A stretch of 8,986 nt of DNA from Aurantimonadaceae bacterium (GTDB lineage Bacteria > Pseudomonadota > Alphaproteobacteria > Rhizobiales > Rhizobiaceae). A program made the translations under genes and the position numbers. The stretch lies in the NCBI GenBank assembly GCA_003232595.1, contig QIIJ01000595.1, forward strand, positions 1-8,986. Direction: 5' to 3'. The notes below the pieces were generated by a model. That model saw only the letters and a program-made list of their open reading frames with translations, was not told where the DNA came from and did not search any database. This document shows positions 1-6,583 of this stretch, in pieces. The number at the start of each line of letters is the position of its first letter. Within the stretch, counting starts at the first letter, position 1.

Positions 1-311
1 ACATCATAACGCGCCCAATCGCTCATCTGGTAACTGAATTTCCGGTCATTACCCGGCCACGACCCGCCAATTCCGCGATAGTCATAGGTAATAACATGGC
101 TTGCCTGTCTTGCGGAAAGGTATTGGGCAAAATAGGCGTAAAAGCGTCTGGGGATAGCGGTGCCGGAATTTATCAGGACAACGGGCCCGCCTGAATTCAT
201 GCCCGGATAACGGGTAACTGCAAGTTTATGGCCATCCAGTGCCGGAACAAACAGGTCTTCTGCTTGAATTAAATCTGCATTGGCGCGTGTGGCAGCGAAT
301 TTTTCATCCAT
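1..311 (-). CDS. Partial alpha/beta hydrolase, COG4757-like (N-terminal part)
   Basis: The minus strand from 311 encodes about 103 residues before the left edge cuts the gene. The start is ATG at 311-309; an in-frame stop lies two codons upstream (315-317), so no earlier start is possible. No strong Shine-Dalgarno is visible. After a short N-terminus, the protein has a hydrophobic strand and turn VVLINSGTAIPRRFYAYFAQ (residues 44-63), then VITYDYRGIGGS (73-84). These match the first strands, oxyanion loop and the Y-D-x-R-G-x-G-x-S turn of serine alpha/beta hydrolases, especially the predicted hydrolase group COG4757. The nucleophile elbow (G-x-S-x-G) and the Asp and His of the triad would lie beyond the window. 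The substrate is unknown. It is transcribed away from the rest of the left block and has no evident link to the protease pair. Confidence 0.8.
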   Translation of the reverse strand, partial: MDEKFAATRANADLIQAEDLFVPALDGHKLAVTRYPGMNSGGPVVLINSGTAIPRRFYAYFAQYLSARQASHVITYDYRGIGGSWPGNDRKFSYQMSDWARYD

Positions 312-511
312 GGATCATTCGGTCCGATCAGTGCCATACCAACAGAAATATAAGGGTCAACGAAAATATTCTGGTTTCACTCACCACCGTCACCTTTTTT
401 GCGTGATCATTTTACGATCGATATCAATTTTTTACTTTTACGTAAAGGGAATTTTCTATTTGTAGAACGTGACCAAATGCACATCTTGAAATGAGGCAAA
501 ATATTAAGTGT

Positions 512-536
512 GTATTTTCTGCATAACAGAAAATAC
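512..536. repeat. Perfect 10-bp-arm inverted repeat, operator-like
   Basis: The left arm GTATTTTCTG (512-521) and right arm CAGAAAATAC (527-536) are exact reverse complements separated by CATAA. No T-tract follows, so it does not look like an intrinsic terminator. The AT-rich arms and odd centre, placed between a divergent hydrolase start and the rightward region, suit a binding site for a dimeric regulator, but no regulator gene is nearby. The symmetry is seen directly; the function is inferred. Confidence 0.5.
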
Positions 537-853
537 CAACCAAGTCTGTTGGATGGAAATTAGCTGACTGGTCTGTATATCCAGGCCAAAAATGTGCATC
601 GGTAATTGCTGACGACAGAAACATATCTTTCCATTCAGCATACCGGCTTTTTAAGGATGAATAAATGGCAGGTCACCAGACAGCCAGAGATCTTGATCCT
701 GTATTGCATCCGTTTTTGCCAGTTATGCAACCTGGCCCGGGTTCCTTCAATGTTGTTATCAGATTTTGTCCGGCATGGCATGGAGGTTGGATGGAAGAAG
801 TCATGGCTATGCAATCAGCAAGATTAATTGCAGGAGGCAATGCGGGCAACAAA

Positions 854-869
854 GCCGTCAGGCCGTCAG
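854..869 (+). repeat. Tandem 8-bp direct repeat
   Basis: GCCGTCAG occurs twice back to back (854-861 and 862-869), immediately upstream of the long inverted repeat at 873-928. It may be chance or a small slippage duplication. Confidence 0.4.
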
Positions 870-872
870 ATG

Positions 873-928
873 CTGTTGCCTGCTGCAACGGGACGCGTCA
901 GCAAGGATTGCAGCGGAGCAGGCAACAG
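873..928. repeat. Long stem-loop, 12-bp perfect arms
   Basis: CTGTTGCCTGCT (873-884) is the exact reverse complement of AGCAGGCAACAG (917-928), with 32 bases between. The inner bases can extend the fold: GCTGCAA (882-888) also complements TTGCAGC (908-914). A stem of 9 plus 7 pairs with a 5-base bulge is therefore possible. It has no trailing T-run. It could be part of a structured RNA or a recombination or repeat remnant. Confidence 0.45.
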
Positions 929-970
929 GACAGCAACCGACATTTAACAGGCCCCCCTAACTATTGCCAC

Positions 971-1029
971 CTCAAGGGCCACTCCAGGGACGGCAATTCG
1001 CCTTGAGTGTATGCCTCTTGGCAAGAGGC
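971..1029. repeat. Two consecutive stem-loops
   Basis: CTCAAGG (971-977) pairs with CCTTGAG (1001-1007). Directly after it, GCCTCTT (1013-1019) pairs with AAGAGGC (1023-1029) around a 3-base loop. Both are exact 7-bp arms. Together with 873-928 they make three hairpins in about 160 bases upstream of the small gene at 1082/1108. The second hairpin lacks a U-tract, so a terminator call is not supported. Confidence 0.4.
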
Positions 1030-1068
1030 TCCGGCAATCGGTTTGCTGGTTATCCATACGAGAAATGC

Positions 1069-1084
1069 AGGTGGAATTGACATG
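1069..1084 (+). promoter_or_regulatory. Strong ribosome binding site before ATG 1082
   Basis: AGGTGG at 1069-1074 lies seven bases before ATG at 1082-1084. That ATG begins a frame starting MKEFDDLRKW that stops at 1153, out of frame with the longer gene at 1108-1506. The site suggests that translation of the small gene normally starts here, and that the frame is broken in this copy or in this sequence. Confidence 0.5.
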
Positions 1085-1107
1085 AAAGAATTTGATGATC
1101 TGCGAAA

Positions 1108-1506
1108 ATGGAACGCATTATTCGCCAGCAGGCATTTGAACCGGCGCAACTAAATGTGTTGCTCAACACAACGTTTTTGATGAATGACGATGATCTTCCC
1201 GATCATTTTTGTTATCATGCGGATAGGAACGGGGATGGAATTTTTGCTGCCTGCGAGCTTCGCAGCCCAAAAACTGAAGTAGCGACCAGTGCCATTCTGG
1301 TTTTTGACCTTAGTGAGCAGGCGATCACTTCAGCAGATGTTCACCGCGCCTATGGCGAAAGTGTCCAGATCGAACCGCCTGATGCCCATTCAGCAGGAGC
1401 AACGCTGCTTTACCTTTCAGTCGGTTTTGATCGCGCTAAACTCTGCTTTGGCTTTGATCAATCGGATGACAAGTTGGTAAATGTGGTTTTAAAATTTAAT
1501 CTGTAG
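1108..1506 (+). CDS. Small hypothetical protein with EF-hand-like loop; 5' end possibly frameshifted
   Basis: The frame encodes 132 residues; I do not recognise the family. Residues 39-50 (DRNGDGIFAACE) fit the calcium-binding EF-hand loop, with acidic or Asn ligands at positions 1, 3 and 5, Gly at 6 and Glu at 12. Position 8 is Phe rather than the usual Ile, Val or Leu. The C-terminal half (about 55-132) alternates hydrophobic and polar residues as a beta-rich domain would. There is no signal peptide or membrane segment. The ATG at 1108 has no ribosome binding site. A good AGGTGG (1069-1074) instead sits seven bases before an ATG at 1082, which opens a 23-codon frame ending at 1153. One extra A in the run at 1105-1108 would join the two frames into about 141 residues. 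The next gene is 296 bp away, so a shared role with it is not shown. Confidence 0.6.
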   Translation: MERIIRQQAFEPAQLNVLLNTTFLMNDDDLPDHFCYHADRNGDGIFAACELRSPKTEVATSAILVFDLSEQAITSADVHRAYGESVQIEPPDAHSAGATLLYLSVGFDRAKLCFGFDQSDDKLVNVVLKFNL

Positions 1507-1802
1507 TGCGTGCGATGTTTTTCGGTAGACTTCAGCATCAGTCGAATATCAGGCAGGCGCAACCCTCAAGTGGGATTTGCCTCTCCCAATCAGTGGCTTT
1601 AATTGACTTGTGCCAATTGAAAATATTCTTATAGTGTCGTGCAGTAATAGTTATTCTGATTGATGTTATTTCTCAATAAGTTTTATCGTTTTTGCGTGGT
1701 ACAATTCTTGTTGCGGGAAATATTATTCTGCTCGCATGGTCAGCGACCAAATTATATTGTGCAAAGCTGAACCGAGCGAAGCCAAATGCGGAGAGTGTTG
1801 CC
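1507..1802 (+). other. AT-rich spacer upstream of the protease gene
   Basis: This 296-base stretch separates the orphan gene from the protease start. It holds an imperfect stem-loop at about 1556-1581 (a CCC/GGG core with mismatches and no T-run) and a possible promoter around 1603-1635. The protease frame stays open up to a TTG at 1692, and its extra 37 codons would give a hydrophobic stretch. No other gene is apparent. Confidence 0.5.
1603..1635 (+). promoter_or_regulatory. Possible promoter for the protease-MBL unit
   Basis: TTGACT at 1603-1608 resembles a -35 box. TATTCT (1624-1629) or CTTATA (1628-1633) could serve as a -10 box, with spacers of 15 or 19 bases, neither ideal. The area is also a weak dyad, with AATTG at 1601-1605 and CAATT at 1614-1618. 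Transcription from here would leave a leader of roughly 160 bases before the ATG at 1803. Confidence 0.3.
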
Positions 1803-3959
1803 ATGAGCAAAATATCCGGGACCGTGAGGCGACTGCACCCAAAACTGCGCGTTGTAAGAAATGGCAGTGCGGATGTAAATTCATGCCGGGCGGAAATTTC
1901 AACGACCGTTTACGCAGCTACTGCGCCCGGACCAACTGACACAAGTCGTGAGGAAATCAGCACAGGATTGGATATGGCGGCTGCGCAGCGTTCAATTCGA
2001 ACTCTTGAGACCAATACGGAAATTGATAGTTCGCAAATAACCGGCGGTGGGTTGTCAAAGCGGGCGAAATTGAAAGATCAGAAAGCTGCCGACAGTGTAT
2101 TTGTCAATGTCTGCATTGAGGTAAATCCCTCAGGTGCAAACGACTTTGAAGCCCTTCAGGCGGTTGAAGATATTATCGCCATTTGCGAGGCCAAACTTGC
2201 AGAAAGTGCAGTAGTCGATATTCCCGGCGCGGTCATTTGCAGGCAAAACCTTGTCACCGCTACAGTACCGATTTCGTTTTTAAGCGAACTTGAAGAAAAT
2301 GAGAATGTCGCTTTCGTTCAGCCTGCTGAAGCTCTAAAACTTGATGTACCGGTGGGCAGAAAAGCCAAAAGGCCAACACGCAGAAGGGTGGGGCGCTCGA
2401 AATCCCACAATAATGGCAAAGACATATTGATAGGCATTATCGATGTGGGAGGCTTTGACTTTGCCCATCCAGATTTCCTCAATCGTGACAAAATCAACAC
2501 GACCCGGTTTGTCGCTATTTGGGATCAAGGTGGAGACTTTCGTGCGCCACCGGAAAAATTTGGCTATGGTTCAGAATTCACACATGACAAGCTGAATGCA
2601 GCCCTTAAAGCCCAGGCAGAGCCCGGCGGCCTGCCTGCAACCATGCTGGAACGTCAGTCACAAATGAGAGAGGGTTCCCACGGAACACATGTTGCGAGCA
2701 TCGCTGCAGGCAACAAGGGAGTTTGCCCGATGGCCGAAATAGCAGCGGTTCTCATTGATGTGCCAACCCCGCTGGATGAAAGAGAACGGCGGAAATTTAC
2801 TTTTTCTGATTCAAGTCGAATAACCCACGCAATTGAATACCTGCTCGCCATTGCTGCAGACCGCAAAAAACCAATTTCGATCAATATAAGCCTTGGCACA
2901 AATGGCGGTGCCCACGACGGGTCAAGTGCTGTGGCCCGCTGGATGGACATGGCGCTTTCGACATCCGGTCGCAGTATTTGCCTTGCTGCCGGCAATGCCG
3001 GTCAGGAAAAGGCGCGCAGGGAAGGCGATCTTGGCTGGATCATGGGTCGGATTCATTCGAGCGGAAAAATCGCAGCCAGGGAATTAAGCCACGAGTTGGG
3101 TTGGGTTGTGATTGGCAATGGAAGAGCAGATATTTCCGAAAACGAATTGGAAATCTGGTACAGTGCACAGGATCGGTTCCGGGTTGAATTGTTGCCACCG
3201 GGAAGTTCTCGCTGGCTCAAGGTTTCGCCTCAGGAGTTCATTGAGAACAAACGGCTGAGCGACGGCACGACGGTATCGATCTACAACGAGCTGTACAGTC
3301 CGGCCAATGGTATAAATTCGATATCGATATATCTTTCCCCCAATCTTGAACCGGGCAACATTCGGGGCATTCGTGCCGGTGTGTGGCGGGTCCGTCTGAT
3401 TGGCGAGGAAATCCGCAACGGTGAATTTCACTGCTGGATTGAACGCGACGATCCGGAGGAAATCGGGCAGATTGATGGCGAAAGGCTGTTCCGTTTCCCA
3501 TCGTTTTTTTCCGAACAAAGCAATGTGGATTCCCATTCGATTTCATCACTTGCCTGCGGCGATGCAACTATTTCAGTTGCCAATTACAATGAGGGCTCCA
3601 ACAAAATAAACATTACCAGCAGCCAGGGGCCAACCCGCGATGGCCGGTTGAAACCGGATATTGCTGCCACCGGCACTGATATTGTCGCAGCCAAGGGCTT
3701 TTCCACCGATACGGAAAAATGGATTTCGATGTCGGGAACCAGCATGGCCAGTCCCTATGTCGCCGGTGTGATTGGCCTTTTGCTCAACACAGATAAAAAC
3801 CTCAATGCTGCCCAGTGTCTTGGCATATTGCAGCGAACAGCAAAACCCTTGCCGGGCAAGACTTTCGAATGGTCAAATGACGCAGGCTTCGGGCGAATAT
3901 CGTCGGAAGACGCAATCCGTGAAGCGGCAACATTTTTGCAACGCACTGAACTGTCATGA
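1803..3959 (+). CDS. Subtilisin-like (S8) serine protease with prodomain and inserted beta-rich domain
   Basis: This 718-residue protein is a subtilase with an intact active site: Asp214 in IGIIDVGG, His293 in GSHGTHVA, oxyanion Asn398 in AAGNAG and nucleophile Ser647 in MSGTSMASP. Residues about 97-182 look like an I9-type prodomain, followed by an Arg/Lys-rich linker (186-200) that could be a processing site. About 250 residues separate Asn398 from Ser647, far more than in simple subtilisins. The segment about 430-545 (ELEIWYSAQDRFRVELLPPG and following) is beta-rich, reminiscent of the jelly-roll insert of clostridial Csp proteases. The start at 1803 is chosen because GGAGAG (1790-1795) sits seven bases upstream. 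The frame extends to TTG 1692, which would add a hydrophobic segment, but that codon lacks a ribosome site. From 1803 there is no signal peptide, so a cytoplasmic protease is likely. The MBL gene follows after 13 bases. The substrate is unknown. Confidence 0.9.
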   Translation: MSKISGTVRRLHPKLRVVRNGSADVNSCRAEISTTVYAATAPGPTDTSREEISTGLDMAAAQRSIRTLETNTEIDSSQITGGGLSKRAKLKDQKAADSVFVNVCIEVNPSGANDFEALQAVEDIIAICEAKLAESAVVDIPGAVICRQNLVTATVPISFLSELEENENVAFVQPAEALKLDVPVGRKAKRPTRRRVGRSKSHNNGKDILIGIIDVGGFDFAHPDFLNRDKINTTRFVAIWDQGGDFRAPPEKFGYGSEFTHDKLNAALKAQAEPGGLPATMLERQSQMREGSHGTHVASIAAGNKGVCPMAEIAAVLIDVPTPLDERERRKFTFSDSSRITHAIEYLLAIAADRKKPISINISLGTNGGAHDGSSAVARWMDMALSTSGRSICLAAGNAGQEKARREGDLGWIMGRIHSSGKIAARELSHELGWVVIGNGRADISENELEIWYSAQDRFRVELLPPGSSRWLKVSPQEFIENKRLSDGTTVSIYNELYSPANGINSISIYLSPNLEPGNIRGIRAGVWRVRLIGEEIRNGEFHCWIERDDPEEIGQIDGERLFRFPSFFSEQSNVDSHSISSLACGDATISVANYNEGSNKINITSSQGPTRDGRLKPDIAATGTDIVAAKGFSTDTEKWISMSGTSMASPYVAGVIGLLLNTDKNLNAAQCLGILQRTAKPLPGKTFEWSNDAGFGRISSEDAIREAATFLQRTELS

Positions 3960-3961
3960 TT

Positions 3962-3975
3962 GGAGGTAGATCATG
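3962..3975 (+). promoter_or_regulatory. Ribosome binding site of the MBL gene
   Basis: GGAGGT at 3962-3967, five bases before ATG 3973, is the strongest Shine-Dalgarno in the window. It lies immediately after the protease stop (3957-3959), so the second gene can initiate efficiently on its own within the shared message. Confidence 0.7.
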
Positions 3976-5286
3976 AAATTACAAATATTCCAGTCTGACA
4001 AGGGAGATTGCCTTCTGCTTCAGGGTAGTGATGGCAAAAATGTGTTGTGCGATGGCGGAATGTCCAAAGCCATGCGAAACAATGTGCGCGGAAACCTGGC
4101 CGAACTCCTGGGGCCGTGCGGCATACTCGATTATATCTATGTTTCCCATATCGATCAGGATCACATTTCCGGCGTGCTGCAATTGCTGAATGATGCGCTC
4201 GACTGGCGGGTATACGACTACCATCAAGCCTACGGGGATAGTGATGTACGAAAGCCAAAGTCCCCCCGACCTCCTGAAATCGGTGGGTTGTGGCACAATG
4301 CATTTCGTGACCAGGTTGACCAGAACGAAGGTGAAATTGGTGATCTGCTGGCTGCCAGTGCGCCTGTACTATTTGGCTCAGCCGTGCCGGAACTTGTGGA
4401 CCGGGCAATTGATTCCATGAATATCGCCACGTCAATTCCAGAAGCACTCAAGGTCTCGAACCTGTGTCGATCGGAACTGCTTGATATACCAATCAACAAA
4501 ATTCCAGGAAGCAGTGGTCCTGCAAAATTGCTCTATTTCAAAAAGAAACCGCAACCATTTGACGTAGGAGGCTTGACGTTTACCCTCATCGGGCCGTCTG
4601 AAACCGAACTGAAAGATCTGCGTGACGGGTGGAACAACTGGCTTGAGGACCCCGATACCAGAATTGATGAATTGCGGGACAAATTGCGCCGTCAGGTCGA
4701 AGACTTTTCCAAAAACCTGCTTCAGGAAACACCTTTTGATTTGGGAAAATGGAATGGAATATCAGGCTTCAAGGGTGTATCAACCCCCAATGTGGCTTCC
4801 CTTGTTTTCATGGTTGAAGAAGATGGCAAGCGCCTGCTGCTGACAGGAGATTCTCAACAGGACAAGATATTAACCGGCCTTAAAGCAGCAGGATTTCTCG
4901 ATGACGGGTTCATACACCTTGATGTGCTGAAAATTCAGCATCACGGGTCTGAATTTAACATGGATGATAATTTTGCAAAATGTGTTTCTGCCGACCACTA
5001 CGTTTTTTGCGGTGATGGCAGTCACGGCAATCCTGAACCCTCTGTACTGACCGACGTTTATAAATCCCGAATTGGTCCTGCATCCAAAGCTGCCCTTGCT
5101 CCGGTGGCAAAAGACCGGCCATTCAAATTCTGGTTCAGCACAAATTCAGGCAAACTGGCAAAACAAAGCAAAAAACGCAAAAACTTCGAAAAGGCGGAAG
5201 CCCTCGTAAAGAAGCTTGTTAGCAAAAGCGGCGGATTGATGTCTGCCGAATTTGTGGAACTTGACTATCGAACACTGGATATCTAA
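3973..5286 (+). CDS. ComEC-like metallo-beta-lactamase-fold hydrolase
   Basis: This 437-residue protein has the metal-binding signature SHIDQDHISG (His59, Asp61, Asp63, His64). This is the H-x-D-x-D-H form typical of the ComEC/Rec2 C-terminal hydrolase group rather than true beta-lactamases. Later motifs agree: NVASLVFMV followed by LLLTGDS (Asp293), then KIQHHGSE (His323-His324) and GSHGNPEP (His351). Between His64 and about residue 270 lies an insertion of roughly 200 residues, partly helical and charged, that I cannot assign. There are no membrane segments, so this is a free-standing soluble enzyme and not a DNA-uptake channel. The likely chemistry is metal-dependent phosphodiester or related hydrolysis; the substrate is unknown. 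It is co-transcribed with the S8 protease 13 bases upstream and ends 16 bases from the convergent moeA. The C-terminus (about 395-430) is Lys-rich. Confidence 0.88.
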   Translation: MKLQIFQSDKGDCLLLQGSDGKNVLCDGGMSKAMRNNVRGNLAELLGPCGILDYIYVSHIDQDHISGVLQLLNDALDWRVYDYHQAYGDSDVRKPKSPRPPEIGGLWHNAFRDQVDQNEGEIGDLLAASAPVLFGSAVPELVDRAIDSMNIATSIPEALKVSNLCRSELLDIPINKIPGSSGPAKLLYFKKKPQPFDVGGLTFTLIGPSETELKDLRDGWNNWLEDPDTRIDELRDKLRRQVEDFSKNLLQETPFDLGKWNGISGFKGVSTPNVASLVFMVEEDGKRLLLTGDSQQDKILTGLKAAGFLDDGFIHLDVLKIQHHGSEFNMDDNFAKCVSADHYVFCGDGSHGNPEPSVLTDVYKSRIGPASKAALAPVAKDRPFKFWFSTNSGKLAKQSKKRKNFEKAEALVKKLVSKSGGLMSAEFVELDYRTLDI

Positions 5287-5302
5287 GCGGGGCGGGGTGC
5301 GG

Positions 5303-6583
5303 TTAAATTCCGAACTCCGAGAATGGAATAAATGACACCGGTTCACCCCGCTTGATGCGGACAACGTCTTCGGAAATTTCAATCAGACCATCAGACTCGC
5401 GCAGAGATGAGATAATGCCGGAACCTTCACGGGCAAATTTGTCAACACTCAGAACTCCTCGGTCATCTGTGGTCAACTTGCCGCGCAAAAACTCTCGCCG
5501 ATCCGGCTTCTTGGCTGTTATGTCGAACATTGCGGGCAGTGGGTATCGGGAAGGTTCCCGCCATTTGCCGCCGGCAAGAACATCGAGCGCGGGTTTCACA
5601 TAAAGCAAAAAACAAACCATTGCAGCGACAGGGTTGCCTGGCAGGCCGAAAAACAGGCAATCACTATCGGACCTGTTGATTTGGCCGAACATCAAAGGGC
5701 GACCCGGTTTAATCGCCATTTGCCACATATGGCGTTTGCCAAGTTGATCAAGGATGGCTGTCACATGATCTTCATCACCCCTGGAAGCTCCACCGGTGGT
5801 AAGAATTGCATCGTGGTTTTCCGCTGCACTGCTGATAGCATTTTGAATTGACGAAGCCCGATCCTCAATAATACCACAATCAGTAATTTTGACATTGGCC
5901 GCCTGCAACAGTGCATGAAGCAAATAGCGATTTGAATCATAAACCTGGCCGGGTTTAATATCTTCGCCGGGGTGTCTCAATTCATCACCGGTAGAAATCA
6001 AAGCAACCTTGAGCAGGTCGTAAACCTCAATTTTTGCCAGTCCGATTGAAGCAATTGCGGCACTGTCCTGCGGGCGCAGTTTGTGCCCCTGTTCCAGCAG
6101 AATATCGCCCGCCGCCAGGTCCTCACCTGCAAGACGGCGATTTGCGCCGGGTTTTAAGCCCGGCGGGATAACAGCCATACCGTCCACAAGTGTACAATCT
6201 TCCTGCATGGCTACTGTGTCGGCACCGGGCGGCATGGCGGCACCGGTAAAAATTCGACTGGCGGTATTCTGCTCCAGAACGGGAGGGGCCAGGTCGCCCG
6301 CTGTTATGCGGCCTGAAATTGTAAATTTACCAGCGATATCGTCAAAATCGCTGGCCCGGTAGGCAAAACCATCCACCGCAGCATTGTCATGCAACGGCAC
6401 GTTTCGGGGTGCCTTGATTTCCTCTGCAATCACTCGACCGCACGCCTGTTCCAGGGGCAATTTACTGGTTTTCACAATCGGATTCAGCCGGTTTTTGAGA
6501 ATATCGAGCGCATCATCATGCCTGAGCCTGTCCTTGTCGTGCAGAAAGCAATCATCAAGAAGTATTCGCGTTTTGTCACTCAT
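5303..6583 (-). CDS. moeA: MoeA, molybdopterin molybdenumtransferase
   Basis: MoeA uses adenylylated molybdopterin from MogA or its equivalent and inserts molybdate to form Moco in the cytoplasm. The 426 residues span the usual length. Family landmarks are DNAAVDGFAYR (66-76), FTGAAMPPGAD (112-122), VYDSNRYLL (214-222), TGGASRGDED (263-272, the MPT-binding loop) and LPGNPVA (314-320). Domain IV (about 340-426) completes the protein. The start at 6583 shares ATGA with the stop of mobB, so translation is probably coupled. It is the last gene of the operon. No intrinsic terminator is visible before the convergent MBL gene ends 16 bases away. Confidence 0.95.
   Translation of the reverse strand: MSDKTRILLDDCFLHDKDRLRHDDALDILKNRLNPIVKTSKLPLEQACGRVIAEEIKAPRNVPLHDNAAVDGFAYRASDFDDIAGKFTISGRITAGDLAPPVLEQNTASRIFTGAAMPPGADTVAMQEDCTLVDGMAVIPPGLKPGANRRLAGEDLAAGDILLEQGHKLRPQDSAAIASIGLAKIEVYDLLKVALISTGDELRHPGEDIKPGQVYDSNRYLLHALLQAANVKITDCGIIEDRASSIQNAISSAAENHDAILTTGGASRGDEDHVTAILDQLGKRHMWQMAIKPGRPLMFGQINRSDSDCLFFGLPGNPVAAMVCFLLYVKPALDVLAGGKWREPSRYPLPAMFDITAKKPDRREFLRGKLTTDDRGVLSVDKFAREGSGIISSLRESDGLIEISEDVVRIKRGEPVSFIPFSEFGI

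Larger units (their letters stand above)
312..1081. other. Long gene-poor intergenic region with dyad symmetry
   Basis: About 770 bases lie between the hydrolase start and the small orphan gene, and I find no convincing gene. The first part (about 400-560) is AT-rich and promoter-like, with a 10-bp palindrome TTTACGTAAA at 437-446 and a larger one at 512-536. The second part (about 850-1030) is richer in GC and holds several stem-loop sequences plus a tandem repeat of GCCGTCAG (854-869). A 113-codon frame at 665-1006 has an AAGGA eight bases before its ATG. Its protein is low in coding character, so I do not call it. The region could hold regulatory DNA, a structured RNA or a decayed gene. 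Confidence 0.5.

Noticed and set aside
665..1006. 113-codon plus-strand frame in the intergenic region
   Set aside because: It has a passable ribosome site, but the product resembles no family I know and the region is full of stem-loops; kept only as a weak finding.
1013..1029. Hairpin as intrinsic terminator
   Set aside because: A 7-bp stem with a 3-base loop is present, but no T-run follows and no gene ends just upstream.
3084..3536. 150-codon minus-strand frame inside the protease gene
   Set aside because: It lies antisense to a gene with an intact catalytic signature, and its product has no recognisable domain.
3971..4447. 158-codon minus-strand frame inside the MBL gene
   Set aside because: It is antisense to the MBL metal-binding region, with a His/Arg/Pro-rich product typical of a shadow frame.
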